Origin: Deltaproteobacteria bacterium
GTDB taxonomy: Bacteria > Myxococcota_A > Polyangia > Polyangiales > Polyangiaceae
Reading direction: 5' to 3'
DNA length: 35,289 bases
Assembly (NCBI GenBank): GCA_016218915.1
Contig: JACRCQ010000078.1
Span: 1-35,289, forward strand
Of the stretch, positions 1-7,405 are shown in pieces. Position numbers and translations under genes: made by a program. Every line of letters starts with the position of its first letter. Position 1 is the first letter of the stretch. The notes under the pieces were generated by a model. The model saw only the letters and a list, made by a program, of their open reading frames with translations. It had not been told where the DNA came from and searched no databases.

Positions 1-161
1 CATCGATCGCGGCGCACGTGTTGCGCCAGCCTCTGCGATCATCTGCGACGATCTGCGGCTACTCCTTTGCGAGGGAAGAGCGAAGAGAGGGCCGCAGATC
101 TCGCAGATCTCCGCAGAACGGACTACCGCAGAACGGGTCCAGGGGCTGGTGCTCGTTGATC
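1..161. repeat. Long repeat unit L, copy A (two predicted hairpins)
   Basis: First visible copy of a unit of about 167 bp that recurs at 277-444, 3478-3650 and, diverged, at 3651-3735. It opens with a short hairpin (GGCGCA at 11-16 pairing with TGCGCC at 22-27). It then carries a long imperfect hairpin whose arms are 32-59 and 91-117 and whose loop is 60-90. The 11-bp string CCGCAGAACGG follows in direct repeat. The first bases equal the C/D junction at 3651, so another L copy probably lies just outside the window. No credible protein is encoded: reading frames through it differ between copies. Confidence 0.85.
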
Positions 162-276
162 ACGTGGCGTAGCTCGCAGCGGGAACGTGGCGTATCTCGC
201 AGCGGAAACGTGGCGTATCTCGCAGCGGAAACGTGGCGTAGCTCGCAGCGGGAACGTGGCGTAGCTCGCAGCGGAA
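162..276. repeat. Short repeat block S, five tandem 23-bp units
   Basis: Five head-to-tail units of exactly 23 bp, each starting ACGTGGCGTA and ending CGCAGCGGRA, with only G/T and A/G variation at two positions. There are no spacers, so this is not a CRISPR. The block joins L copy A to L copy B, and 167 + 5x23 = 282 bp is exactly the spacing between the GGCGCA hairpins of copies A and B (positions 11 and 293). The unit length is not a multiple of three, which argues against a coding role. Confidence 0.9.
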
Positions 277-444
277 ACGTGGCGTGGATCGCGGCGCACG
301 TGTTGCGCCAGCCTCTGCGATCATCTGCGACGATCTGCGGCTACTCCTTTGCAAGGGAAGAGCGAAAAAGAGGGCCGCAGATCTCGCAGATCTCCGCAGA
401 ACGGACTACCGCAGAACGGGTCCAGGGGCTGGTGCTCGTTGATC
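277..444. repeat. Long repeat unit L, copy B
   Basis: Second copy of the L unit. The short hairpin starts at 293; the long hairpin arms are 314-341 and 374-400. It is 1 bp longer than copy A in the loop (an A-run where copy A has CGAAGAG). The arms are the same sequence as in copy A while the loop varies, which suggests the pairing matters more than the loop. Confidence 0.85.
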
Positions 445-525
445 ACGTGGCGTAGCTCGCAGCGGAAACGTGGCGTAGCTCGCAGCGGGAACGTGGCGTA
501 GCTCGCAGCGGAAACCTGGCGTATT
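445..525. repeat. Short repeat block S, left part (3.5 units before the IS)
   Basis: Three full 23-bp units (445-467, 468-490, 491-513) and the first 12 bp of a fourth (514-525). The fourth unit is split by the IS21-family insertion: its remaining 11 bp are at 3375-3385. Adding 12 + 11 restores exactly 23 bp. The original block therefore held eight units before the insertion. Confidence 0.9.
521..525. repeat. Target-site duplication of the IS21 element, left copy
   Basis: GTATT immediately left of the IS, matched by GTATT at 3370-3374. Removing the IS and one copy restores a perfect 23-bp S unit, which independently fixes the insertion point. Confidence 0.9.
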
Positions 526-575
526 TGCCAGTTTGCACCCCCATGGGGCCACCCTTTTGCAGGTTCATGGGGCCA
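526..575. repeat. IS21 left terminal repeats (two copies)
   Basis: Two copies of the element's about 20-bp transposase-binding-like repeat, TTTGCA-N4-CATGGGGCCA, at 532-551 and 556-575. They are inverted relative to the five copies at the right end. IS21 elements are known to carry such multiple terminal repeats bound by IstA. Confidence 0.85.
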
Positions 576-729
576 GGGGGAAGGCCGGAACAACCGATGG
601 GCATACTGGCATATCTGGACATCTTCCGCCAGGGTCTGATCGGTGCGGGCGGGCGAGTCTGGGGCGTGGATGAAGCATGACGCGGCCGGTGCGAGGCAGG
701 GTTCTCAGCCGGTCGTCACGAATCTCAGG

Positions 730-1554
730 TCACCTGTCGCGGCGAGATCGGCGTAGCGGTTTGATCTTCTTGGGGGCCGGGGTCTGTGGTGGAGGATTGT
801 CTGGGTCGAGCTTGGGCTTGAGCCGCGACCGGTAGGTTTCGCCGTCGATCACCAGGTCGTATGCAGCATTGCGAAATCGATCCACGGCACTCTGCGCACG
901 GAGCGTGTCGTCGAACATCGCGAGCCACTCGCTCGTGTCCCGATTCGTCGTGACGATCATAGAGGCGCGGCCTGTGCGCTCAACGAAGAGTTGGTAGATG
1001 TCCCTGCTCTCTTCCTTCGACATCTGGTCGAGCGCGAAGTCGTCGAGGATCAAGAGGTCCACGGTGGTCAGTTCGAGCATGCGGTCGTCGCGCGAGTTGT
1101 CGAACCGGCTCTGCTTGAGCAGTTGCAGCATCTCGTCGGCGCGGGCGAAGTAGACGTTGTAGCCGTGACGACATGCGATGTGACCGATGGCGCTCGCGAT
1201 GAAGGTCTTGCCGACTCCAACGGGGCCCATGACGGTGACGTGCTTGTGGGCCTCGAGGAACCGCAGGCTGCACAACTCAGCGAGCAGGCGCTTGTCGTAG
1301 GTGATCTTCGCCGTCTTGTCGAAGCGCTCGAGTGTCATATCGGGATCGAGATTCGCGTCGCGTGCACGGCGTTGCACTGCGGTGCCGTCGCGGCGGCTGA
1401 CCTCGTCAGACAGAATGAGCAACAGAAACTCCTCGTGGCTCATGGACTGCTTGTCAGCGAGTTGCATTCGCTCGCAGAGCGTCGGCGCGATGCAACCGAG
1501 CCGCAGCCGCTTGAGGATCGAGACAAGCTCCGGAGATACAGCAGCAGCGCGCAT
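730..1554 (-). CDS. istB: IS21 helper ATPase IstB
   Basis: A 274-aa DnaC-like AAA+ ATPase that assists the IstA transposase in strand transfer and target choice. Walker A is GPVGVGKT at residues 110-117, Walker B is LLILDD at 167-172, and a TTNRD sensor segment lies at 202-206. The usual IstB N-terminal helical region comes before the ATPase core; a basic, proline-rich tail ends the protein. An upstream in-frame extension exists, but the ATG at 1554 is preferred because it overlaps the istA stop as TGATG, the translationally coupled arrangement usual for this family. Full length for the family. Downstream lie only the IS left end and the repeat array. Confidence 0.96.
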   Translation of the reverse strand: MRAAAVSPELVSILKRLRLGCIAPTLCERMQLADKQSMSHEEFLLLILSDEVSRRDGTAVQRRARDANLDPDMTLERFDKTAKITYDKRLLAELCSLRFLEAHKHVTVMGPVGVGKTFIASAIGHIACRHGYNVYFARADEMLQLLKQSRFDNSRDDRMLELTTVDLLILDDFALDQMSKEESRDIYQLFVERTGRASMIVTTNRDTSEWLAMFDDTLRAQSAVDRFRNAAYDLVIDGETYRSRLKPKLDPDNPPPQTPAPKKIKPLRRSRRDR

Positions 1555-3143
1555 CACACGCCTTCCTTTCCACTCGTCGTGAGACGCGTTGCGAACTGCT
1601 TCGCATCGCGGGCGAAGCGCGGCGTGGGCAGAGCAAGAGGAAGTTGCACGACCTTGCTGTCGGCGCTGGGCGTTGATGATGGGGTGGCGCGCTTGAGCAT
1701 CTTGCTCACGCGGTGCACGTCGAGCACGTCGAATGACAACGCGCTCTGGCACACAGACTCGACGCGACCATCGCCGTACTTGTCGCAGAGCCGCAGCAGT
1801 GCGTACGCGGCCCTCATTCTCGCCCACGGCAGCGGTCCCTGCAGCACACGCTCCACGAAGATTCCGATGTGCTCTCCGCGCTCGCGCGCCTTGCGAATGA
1901 CCCCGTCGATGCTGCGAGTCGCGTACATTCCTTTGCCAGTCGGGTAGTCGTTGACGTCCGTGCTGCGTCCGCCTGGCGGTTGGCGAGGATGCACCTTGAT
2001 CAACTCCGTCGAGAAGTACACGCGTACCAACGCCGAGTCGGCGCGCACGTGCACGATGCGATGCACATACGGATGAGGCACCGAGTACAGCGCACTGAGC
2101 ACCTGGATGTGATGATCGGGATGCACCTTCGGATCGTGGAACGACGGGATGTCGTAGCGCGCCTCAGGCTGCGCAAGCATGTGCGGCTTCTCCAACGTCT
2201 CGTAGACCTCGCGCGGCAACTTGCGCGTGGTGCCGTGCACGCGCGTGCCAGCAACCTCCATGCTCCAGTATCGAGCGCTCTCGCGCGCATGCTCCAGGCC
2301 TCGGAATTTCTCTCCATCGAACCAACTCTCACGCACGTACAGCACCGCGTTCTCGACCTTGCCCTTGTCCCTCGCCTTGCCGGGCCGAGCTGGATCGACG
2401 AGCACGCCGCGCGCCTGCACGTAGTCGGCGAAGACCTCGTTGAGCCGCGCCGAGATCGGATCGGGGCAGATGATCATGGTGGTCGGGTTGTCCGGAATGA
2501 GAGTGCGCACCACGCCACCGAACATCAGCCACGCCGCTTCGAGTCCCTCGATGATCGCCTCGGTGGTCTGTCGATACGTCGGCCACACGAACGACAACCT
2601 GCTGAACCCCAGCGTGACGATCAGGGCCCAGAGCATGCGACGACGATTGTCCTGCTCGTCATCGATCATCCCCATCTGGCCGAAGTCGATCTGCGCCTCC
2701 TGCCCGGGAGGTGGCTCCTCGATCAACACCGTGGTGCGGGGCTTGCCCCACGCGAGCTCCTTGATGGCGAAGCGGCGCAGCGTATCGTAGCTCGCCTTCA
2801 TTCCCTCGCGCTCGAGCAGCGCGTAGATCTTGGTCAGCTTCAGCGCGCGCGGACGGGCATTGAGCCAAGCTTCGATCCGGTCGCGGTGATTGGCGACCTC
2901 TTGCCATTCCTCGCTGGGATCAGGCAGCGGACGGGCCTGCACGCGTTGCGCGACCTCGTGCACTTCTTCATCCGTCAGTGGCCGGTCTCGCGGCAGCTCG
3001 CACTGCTCTGCCGCCTCGACGTACCGGCCCGCTGTCTTCCGATTGCAGCCACTCTTGCACGCGATCTCACGCGTGCTCTGCCCCGCCTGCCAGCGGCGCA
3101 GCACTTCTCTCACATCGATCATGGTCAAACTCCGAAAGCTCAT
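1554..3143 (-). CDS. istA: IS21-family transposase IstA
   Basis: A DDE transposase of 529 aa. A helix-turn-helix of the WQAGQSTREIA type lies near the N-terminus. The catalytic triad is visible as D in QIDFG, D in LIPDNPTT and E in KGKVENAV, about 153, 218 and 264 residues from the chosen start. The start is placed at the ATG at 3143 because GGGAGG lies 5 nt before it; a GTG two codons upstream would overlap that site. The C-terminal part has the SALYSVPHPYV segment common in IstA. The gene is followed by istB with a 1-nt overlap. No frameshift or stop is present. The large plus-strand reading frame opposite is a shadow of this gene. Confidence 0.96.
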   Translation of the reverse strand: MSFRSLTMIDVREVLRRWQAGQSTREIACKSGCNRKTAGRYVEAAEQCELPRDRPLTDEEVHEVAQRVQARPLPDPSEEWQEVANHRDRIEAWLNARPRALKLTKIYALLEREGMKASYDTLRRFAIKELAWGKPRTTVLIEEPPPGQEAQIDFGQMGMIDDEQDNRRRMLWALIVTLGFSRLSFVWPTYRQTTEAIIEGLEAAWLMFGGVVRTLIPDNPTTMIICPDPISARLNEVFADYVQARGVLVDPARPGKARDKGKVENAVLYVRESWFDGEKFRGLEHARESARYWSMEVAGTRVHGTTRKLPREVYETLEKPHMLAQPEARYDIPSFHDPKVHPDHHIQVLSALYSVPHPYVHRIVHVRADSALVRVYFSTELIKVHPRQPPGGRSTDVNDYPTGKGMYATRSIDGVIRKARERGEHIGIFVERVLQGPLPWARMRAAYALLRLCDKYGDGRVESVCQSALSFDVLDVHRVSKMLKRATPSSTPSADSKVVQLPLALPTPRFARDAKQFATRLTTSGKEGV

Positions 3144-3217
3144 GGGCACCTCCCGACGGCGAACCCGCGCCGTCGTCGAGAGCCACCCTATTCACGTTTC
3201 GGTCGTCCGACCCGGGC

Positions 3218-3369
3218 TGGCCCCATGACCCTGCAAAGGCTGGCCCCATGACCCTGCAAAAAGCTCGGTCACGCCCCCCTCGCGGGTGGCCCCATCATGC
3301 TGCAACGGGGTGGCCCCATGAGCCTGCAAAAAACTCCAACTTCTGGCCCCATGAGGCTGCAAACTGACA
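3218..3369. repeat. IS21 right terminal repeats (five copies)
   Basis: Five copies of TGGCCCCATGANNCTGCAAA at 3218-3237, 3241-3260, 3287-3305 (diverged, CATCATG), 3311-3330 and 3344-3363, followed by the CTGACA end. The left end has only two copies, so the ends are strongly asymmetric. This array lies between the IS terminus and the istA start and may also bear on istA expression; that is inference. Confidence 0.88.
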
Positions 3370-3477
3370 GTATTTCGCAGCGGAAACGTGGCGTAGCTCG
3401 CAGCGGAAACGTGGCGTAGCTCGCAGCGGGAACGTGGCGTAGCTCGCAGCGGAAACGTGGCGTAGCTCGCAGCGGGA
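3370..3477. repeat. Target duplication and short repeat block S, right part (4.5 units)
   Basis: GTATT (3370-3374, right target duplication), the last 11 bp of the split unit (3375-3385), then four intact 23-bp units (3386-3408, 3409-3431, 3432-3454, 3455-3477). Together with the left part this gives eight units between L copies B and C. Confidence 0.9.
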
Positions 3478-3650
3478 ACGTGGCGTGGATCGCGGCGCAC
3501 GTGTTGCGCCAGCCTGTGCGATCATCTGCGACGATCTGCGGCTACTCCTTTGCGAGGGAAGAGCAGAAAGAGGGCCGCAGATCCCGCAGATCTCCGCAGA
3601 ACGGACTACCGCAGAACGGATCCAGGGGCTGGTGCTCGTTGATCACGTGG
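3478..3650. repeat. Long repeat unit L, copy C
   Basis: Third L copy. The short hairpin starts at 3494; the long hairpin arms are 3515-3542 and 3574-3600. It joins copy D directly, without any S unit, through a CATCGATCG junction like the one at position 1. Confidence 0.85.
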
Positions 3651-3735
3651 CATCGATCGCGGCGCACGTGTCGCGCCAGCCTCTGCGATCATCTGCGACG
3701 ATCTGCGGCACCCTTCGCGGGGACAGAGCGGAAGG
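3651..3735. repeat. Long repeat unit L, truncated and diverged copy D
   Basis: Matches L well through the left hairpin arm (3682-3709), then resembles the loop with several substitutions (CTTCGCGGGGACAGAGCGG against CTTTGCGAGGGAAGAGCG) and ends near 3735. The right hairpin arm is missing. It forms the edge of the array, 18 bp from the stop codon of the GxxExxY gene. Confidence 0.75.
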
Positions 3736-3752
3736 CCAGGTCAAATTGCTGG

Positions 3753-4208
3753 TCAGCGCTTCCATCCGCACACGTACCGCTCGCAGTCCAACTCGAATGT
3801 GCCAAAGTTGATGAGCAACGCACGCTGGATCCCCGTCGCGCGCAGATAGTGGATCACCTGCGCACGCTCTCTGTCCCCCAACCACTCGCGCGCCTTGAGC
3901 TCCACCAGCACCGGACTGTCGAGGGGAAAGCAGACAAGGTCCGCGCGGTAGGAGCATGACAGCGCCTGGCTCTTGTAGCGTATCGGTACCTCGACATTCG
4001 CCGCAAAAGGTATCCGGCGCTCGCCAAGCTCGACCTCCATCGCCTCCTGATACACCCGCTCCAGGAACCCGCAGCGCAGCTCCTTGTGGACCTCCATCGC
4101 AGCCCCGATGACCGCATACGTCTGCGGATCGCTCTGCGAACGGTCTGCCCCTCCGCTCGTTCGTATCCTCCGGTACCGGTGCCCAACGCTCACGTCTTGG
4201 ATGCTCAT
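3753..4208 (-). CDS. GxxExxY protein (PD-(D/E)XK-like)
   Basis: A 151-aa member of the GxxExxY family, small proteins with a PD-(D/E)XK nuclease-like fold and no settled function. The name-giving motif is GFLERVY at residues 47-53. The putative nuclease core is Y-R-A-D90 followed by V-E103-L-K105 (ELK). The ATG at 4208 is preferred over an upstream ATG at 4280 because AAGAGAAG lies just before it. The gene points into the repeat array: its stop is 18 bp from L copy D, so a read-through transcript would cross hairpin-rich L units. Usual length for the family. Confidence 0.88.
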   Translation of the reverse strand: MSIQDVSVGHRYRRIRTSGGADRSQSDPQTYAVIGAAMEVHKELRCGFLERVYQEAMEVELGERRIPFAANVEVPIRYKSQALSCSYRADLVCFPLDSPVLVELKAREWLGDRERAQVIHYLRATGIQRALLINFGTFELDCERYVCGWKR

Positions 4209-4449
4209 CTTCTCTTGCTCCGGTCCCCGTTCGGTCAGAGCTTCGTGTCGGTTGCTTGAAATCGACCTCCCTTGCGCCATGCCCCCTGCTTGTCTCCTCT
4301 GGGGCGATGCCCTTTGGGGCGCTATGCTCCCGGCGCGGTGGTCTCCGAAGCCTTCCAGTCCAAGCTCGAAAACCTGCCCCAGCCCAGGCAGCGAGCATGC
4401 GCAGCTCAGCGGACAGCCAGCTCAACGAGGTGGGCAGCTAGCCTTGCGC

Positions 4450-4548
4450 ATGCAGGCATCGGAGCCGGCGAATGCGGCCTCGCTGCTGGACTACGCACGC
4501 CAGGGGCGAGAGTACGTGCACAAGCGACGTGCGGTCCGGAGTCCGTGA
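4450..4548 (+). CDS. Possible small ORF, 32 aa, unknown
   Basis: Encodes a 32-residue peptide beginning MQASEPANAASLLDYARQG and ending in RRAVRSP. No ribosome-binding site precedes the ATG and no family is recognised. The only support is that it is the last plus-strand ORF before the hairpin-plus-T-run at 4561-4587. It could equally be the tail of a decayed gene or nothing at all. Confidence 0.2.
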   Translation: MQASEPANAASLLDYARQGREYVHKRRAVRSP

Positions 4549-4560
4549 GCCTCGAGTGCA

Positions 4561-4587
4561 GCGTCCGCCTCGGGGCGGACGCGTTTT
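4561..4587 (+). terminator. Rho-independent terminator-like hairpin
   Basis: GCGTCCGCC (4561-4569), loop TCGG, GGCGGACGC (4574-4582), then GTTTT. A perfect 9-bp GC-rich stem with a UUCG-type tetraloop and T-run reads as a terminator for plus-strand transcription. No clear plus-strand gene lies upstream. On the minus strand it follows the stop at 4609 but lacks a T-run in that direction. Confidence 0.6.
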
Positions 4588-4608
4588 CAACAGTGCGTCG
4601 CGCCCACC

Positions 4609-5349
4609 TCACCAGAACTCAGTGACAACGTCGCTGTGCTTCAATTCGACTCGCATCTCAGGCGCAGCATCGACTTGCACGTCGACAGTGAGAGTCTGCT
4701 GCTGGTCCAGTGGCGCAGGAACTTCGACGGTTGCGGTGCCCTTAGCGCCGGTCCGTGCTGTCGCATGCCTCCCGTCTGCGAACCGGACGCGGAGGCTCGC
4801 ATCCGCCATGCGACGCGTGTCGCAGGCGAAGTACTTCTCAGGGCCTCGTACGGAGCGGGTGATCACGTCTTCGCTGTCGAGCGAGCGGATCGCGTCCGCA
4901 GTCATGGCAATCGCCGCAGGCAAGGCGATCAGCATTCCGGCGGTCACCTCCACGGCCCTCCAATCCACGGAGTAGGGCTGACCCAAGTCTTCGTCGTCCG
5001 ATTCGTTCCGCGCACTGCCATCCACCACCAACGCCGCGCCCAACGCAATCGCCATCCCTTCGAACACGTAGGCTGCTCCGCTGGTGCTTCGCTTCGTCGT
5101 TCGCTTCACTTGCGACGCTTTGACGTCAGCGAATCCGCAGACGGTGATCCACTCGACGGTAGCTTCGATCTTGTTGCCCAAGAACCGGGCCGTCACCCTC
5201 GGACCGTCATACTGAGGCGCTGGCTCCGGAGAAGAGCCGGTCACGCTCCGTCCCACCACGGTTTCGGTCCGCGTCTCGTTGATGGATGCGCATCCTGGCC
5301 CGCACCACACGGCGAGTAAGGCACAAGTCAGCACAGGGGATGGTCGCAT
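4609..5349 (-). CDS. Unknown lipoprotein
   Basis: A 246-aa exported protein that I do not recognise. The start MRPSPVLTCALLAVWCGPGCAS gives a short signal peptide ending in a weak lipobox (GPGC); a longer upstream frame lacks a signal and is not preferred. A hydrophobic stretch (VEVTAGMLIALPAAIAM) in the middle and another (YVFEGMAIALGAALVV) before it could be membrane segments. The C-terminal 90 residues look like a small beta domain (LRVRFADGRHATA, TATVEVPAPLDQQQTLTVDVQVD). It is divergently arranged with the S41-like gene across a 197-bp gap. The function is open. Confidence 0.75.
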   Translation of the reverse strand: MRPSPVLTCALLAVWCGPGCASINETRTETVVGRSVTGSSPEPAPQYDGPRVTARFLGNKIEATVEWITVCGFADVKASQVKRTTKRSTSGAAYVFEGMAIALGAALVVDGSARNESDDEDLGQPYSVDWRAVEVTAGMLIALPAAIAMTADAIRSLDSEDVITRSVRGPEKYFACDTRRMADASLRVRFADGRHATARTGAKGTATVEVPAPLDQQQTLTVDVQVDAAPEMRVELKHSDVVTEFW

Positions 5350-5546
5350 GACCGCGCAGGTTGCAAGAGCAGGGCCATGCCTCTTTCTTCGGCAAGGAGC
5401 CATATAGCCCGCTTGAGGCTGTCGCAACTGAACCACACTGACTGCGCTGGCCGGGCAAGTGTGCGGCCTGGGCACATCCTGGCGCGGCTGGGTGCTTGCG
5501 CTAAAGCCGGCTTGCCCGCGCGCGCCACGACAGGTAGCTTCGATCC
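5350..5546. promoter_or_regulatory. Divergent intergenic region
   Basis: 197 bp between the starts of two divergent lipoprotein genes; it must contain both promoters. No clear TAnnnT element with a matching -35 was found. A CAGGTAG string about 12 nt before the GTG at 5547 may be the ribosome-binding site. Confidence 0.4.
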
Positions 5547-7352
5547 GTGCGACTCTCCATCCCCTCGTCTGCGGTGCTGGCATCGGCGCTCCAGCTCGCG
5601 GCCCAAGGGTGCGCCCAGGAGTCTTCGGCTCCTGAGCCTTCCGAGCACGACGCCGGCGAGGTGGAGGCGATCTCCCCCGAAGCGAGCGCTGACGTCGCGG
5701 CGGAAGCAGCCTCTGACGTCGCCAAGCCGAACCTTGCGGACGATCTCCTCGGCAAGGATCGCGACGTGCTCTTCGACAAGCTCGTTGCCGCGATCGCGGG
5801 GATGCAGATCGTATCGAACGACAGCTTGAAGCGCCTGGGAATCACGTGGGACGCAGCGCTCGCCGTTTCCAGGAATCGATTCCATCAGGCGCAGACCGAT
5901 CAGGATGTCTACTACGCATTGCTGTCCCTGCAGCGAAGCTTCCACGATATCCACAGCCGCCTGGAGCTCGCACCTCCGGTCCCTGGGGCCCGCCTGCAAG
6001 TCCCCCAAGCTCCCCCGGTGTTCCTTCCCCTGCAAGTGCGCGCCGAGTACGAAGCAGGCATGGAGCAGCCCGCAGACTACGTCGTCGTCTGGGCCGACCC
6101 CTCGCAGCCCGGGATCGAGCCTGGGAGCCGGATCGTGAGCGTGGATGGCCGACCCATCCAGGAGGTCGAGCGAGAGGCAATGGAGTGGTATCGGGGAAGC
6201 TCGGCGGAAGGGCTCCGCGATACCGTGGCGCAGTGGCTCACGCTGCGCTGGGCAGCGGAGCACCCGGCCCCGCCGCCGGGGAGCAAGGTGAAGCTCGGTC
6301 TCGCGGCGTCCGGGGAGATCGACGCCAGCGAAGTCGAGCTCTCGTGGAGCGCAGCTCCGTTCGCCCCCGCGATCGACGACCCGTGCCTGAAGGCGGTCTA
6401 TGCGGCGCCTGGCGAGGACTATGCCTCTGCGGCACCCGAGTTCGTGGGAATCAACTACTGCGTATACCCGACCCAGGACGCTTCCACCCGCGTGGTGCGG
6501 TGGTTCAGCTTCTTCTACGAGTTCAGCGACTTTTCCGGCGGGGATCCGTGGCTGCAGGCCAACGCGCCGTCTGCGTTACGGCAGCGGATGAAGTACATGT
6601 CCTATTCCATCCCGGACAGCGAGCTGCCCCTGGAGCCCGGGCAGTCGCTGCCGGACGGGATGCTGGATCCCATCGCCATGGGCGGCATCGACATCGAAGC
6701 ACTGCGCGGGCATCTCGAGACGCAGGCTGTCGCAAAGGTACTGCTCGATCTGCGTCAGAATGGTGGAGGGGACTTTGACCCTTCCTGGACCGCAAGCTTC
6801 GCAAAGGCGCCGTTCGCTCAGCCCTCGATGCAGGTGTACTACAGCGCCGGGCTCAAGTCCGATCCGAGCTACCTCGATCGGGCCGAGGCAGGGCCGCAAG
6901 CCGCGCTTGCCAAGTCGTGGCTGAAAGCCCATCCAAACGACGACAAGAGCCCGCTCTATCCATTCATCTGCCAGACATCGACGTGCGCTGCGTCCGAGGT
7001 GACGGTGGCGCCGTCGGCAGCGCCGATCGCGGTGGAAAGCACGCTGCTCGCCGGACCTGGCTGCGTGAGCGCCTGCGACGATTTCGTGGTCATCCTGAGG
7101 GACAACGCGCTTGCGAAGCTGGCCGGGAGATCGAGCGAAGGCGGGGATTCGCCGGTGCGGGTGCCGGTCTCCATGCTTCTGGCAGACGAGGAGACCGAGG
7201 TCGTGCTCGTGCTGACCGTTGCGGTGAGCTATCGCCCGGCAGGCCCCATTCTGCAGGGCAATCCGCCTGCGCCCGATGTACCGGTGTTTCCGTCGGCGAG
7301 CAACCGCGGTGCCTACCTCGAGTCGGTGCTGCAGGCGCTCGGGTGGAAGTGA
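5547..7352 (+). CDS. S41-type protease-like lipoprotein
   Basis: A 601-aa lipoprotein (start GTG; signal peptide with lipobox LAAQGC, Cys22, then an acidic/Ala-rich tether). A PDZ-like loop PGIEPGSRIVSVDGRPI is at about 187-203. The S41 (tail-specific/C-terminal processing protease) hallmark VLLDLRQNGGGDF is at about 398-410. The nucleophile region appears as GPGCVSACDD at about 502-511, with Ser in the expected place, and the following ALAKLAGRSSEGGDS resembles the S41 segment before the glycine-rich turn. An inserted segment with several cysteines (CQTSTC) lies between them. Probably acts in the periplasm or at the cell surface. The catalytic lysine cannot be fixed by eye, so activity is uncertain. 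Confidence 0.85.
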   Translation: MRLSIPSSAVLASALQLAAQGCAQESSAPEPSEHDAGEVEAISPEASADVAAEAASDVAKPNLADDLLGKDRDVLFDKLVAAIAGMQIVSNDSLKRLGITWDAALAVSRNRFHQAQTDQDVYYALLSLQRSFHDIHSRLELAPPVPGARLQVPQAPPVFLPLQVRAEYEAGMEQPADYVVVWADPSQPGIEPGSRIVSVDGRPIQEVEREAMEWYRGSSAEGLRDTVAQWLTLRWAAEHPAPPPGSKVKLGLAASGEIDASEVELSWSAAPFAPAIDDPCLKAVYAAPGEDYASAAPEFVGINYCVYPTQDASTRVVRWFSFFYEFSDFSGGDPWLQANAPSALRQRMKYMSYSIPDSELPLEPGQSLPDGMLDPIAMGGIDIEALRGHLETQAVAKVLLDLRQNGGGDFDPSWTASFAKAPFAQPSMQVYYSAGLKSDPSYLDRAEAGPQAALAKSWLKAHPNDDKSPLYPFICQTSTCAASEVTVAPSAAPIAVESTLLAGPGCVSACDDFVVILRDNALAKLAGRSSEGGDSPVRVPVSMLLADEETEVVLVLTVAVSYRPAGPILQGNPPAPDVPVFPSASNRGAYLESVLQALGWK

Positions 7353-7405
7353 AGGCGGTCAATGCGCGCGCAGGGACCACGAAGCCAATCGATCCGTGGC
7401 GTGCC

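Larger units (their letters stand above)
526..3369 (-). mobile_element. Complete IS21-family insertion sequence
   Basis: A 2844-bp element with terminal TG...CA ends, the istA/istB gene pair on the minus strand, and the multiple 20-bp terminal repeats typical of IS21. The left end begins TGCCAGTTTGCA at 526; the right end finishes TGCAAACTGACA at 3369. The element is bounded by a 5-bp direct duplication, GTATT, at 521-525 and 3370-3374, which is inside the 4-8 bp range usual for IS21. Both ORFs are intact with all catalytic motifs, so it may still be active. Positions 576-729 hold no gene or recognisable signal. Confidence 0.93.
4209..4608. other. 400-bp stretch without a supported gene
   Basis: Lies between the start of the GxxExxY gene and the stop of the next minus-strand gene. 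It must contain the GxxExxY promoter, but no convincing -35/-10 pair stands out. It contains one possible tiny ORF on the plus strand (4450-4548) and a strong plus-strand terminator-like hairpin (4561-4587), both listed separately. Nothing else is recognisable. Confidence 0.5.

Noticed and set aside
162..525. CRISPR array
   Set aside because: The 23-bp units are contiguous with no unique spacers, and no cas genes are near.
18..593. Protein genes inside the L/S array on either strand
   Set aside because: The S unit is 23 bp, so frames shift between units; translations are just repeat products and no ribosome-binding sites or family motifs are present.
1869..3251. Long plus-strand reading frame opposite istA
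   Set aside because: Antisense shadow of a clear DDE transposase; high GC leaves long open frames on the other strand.
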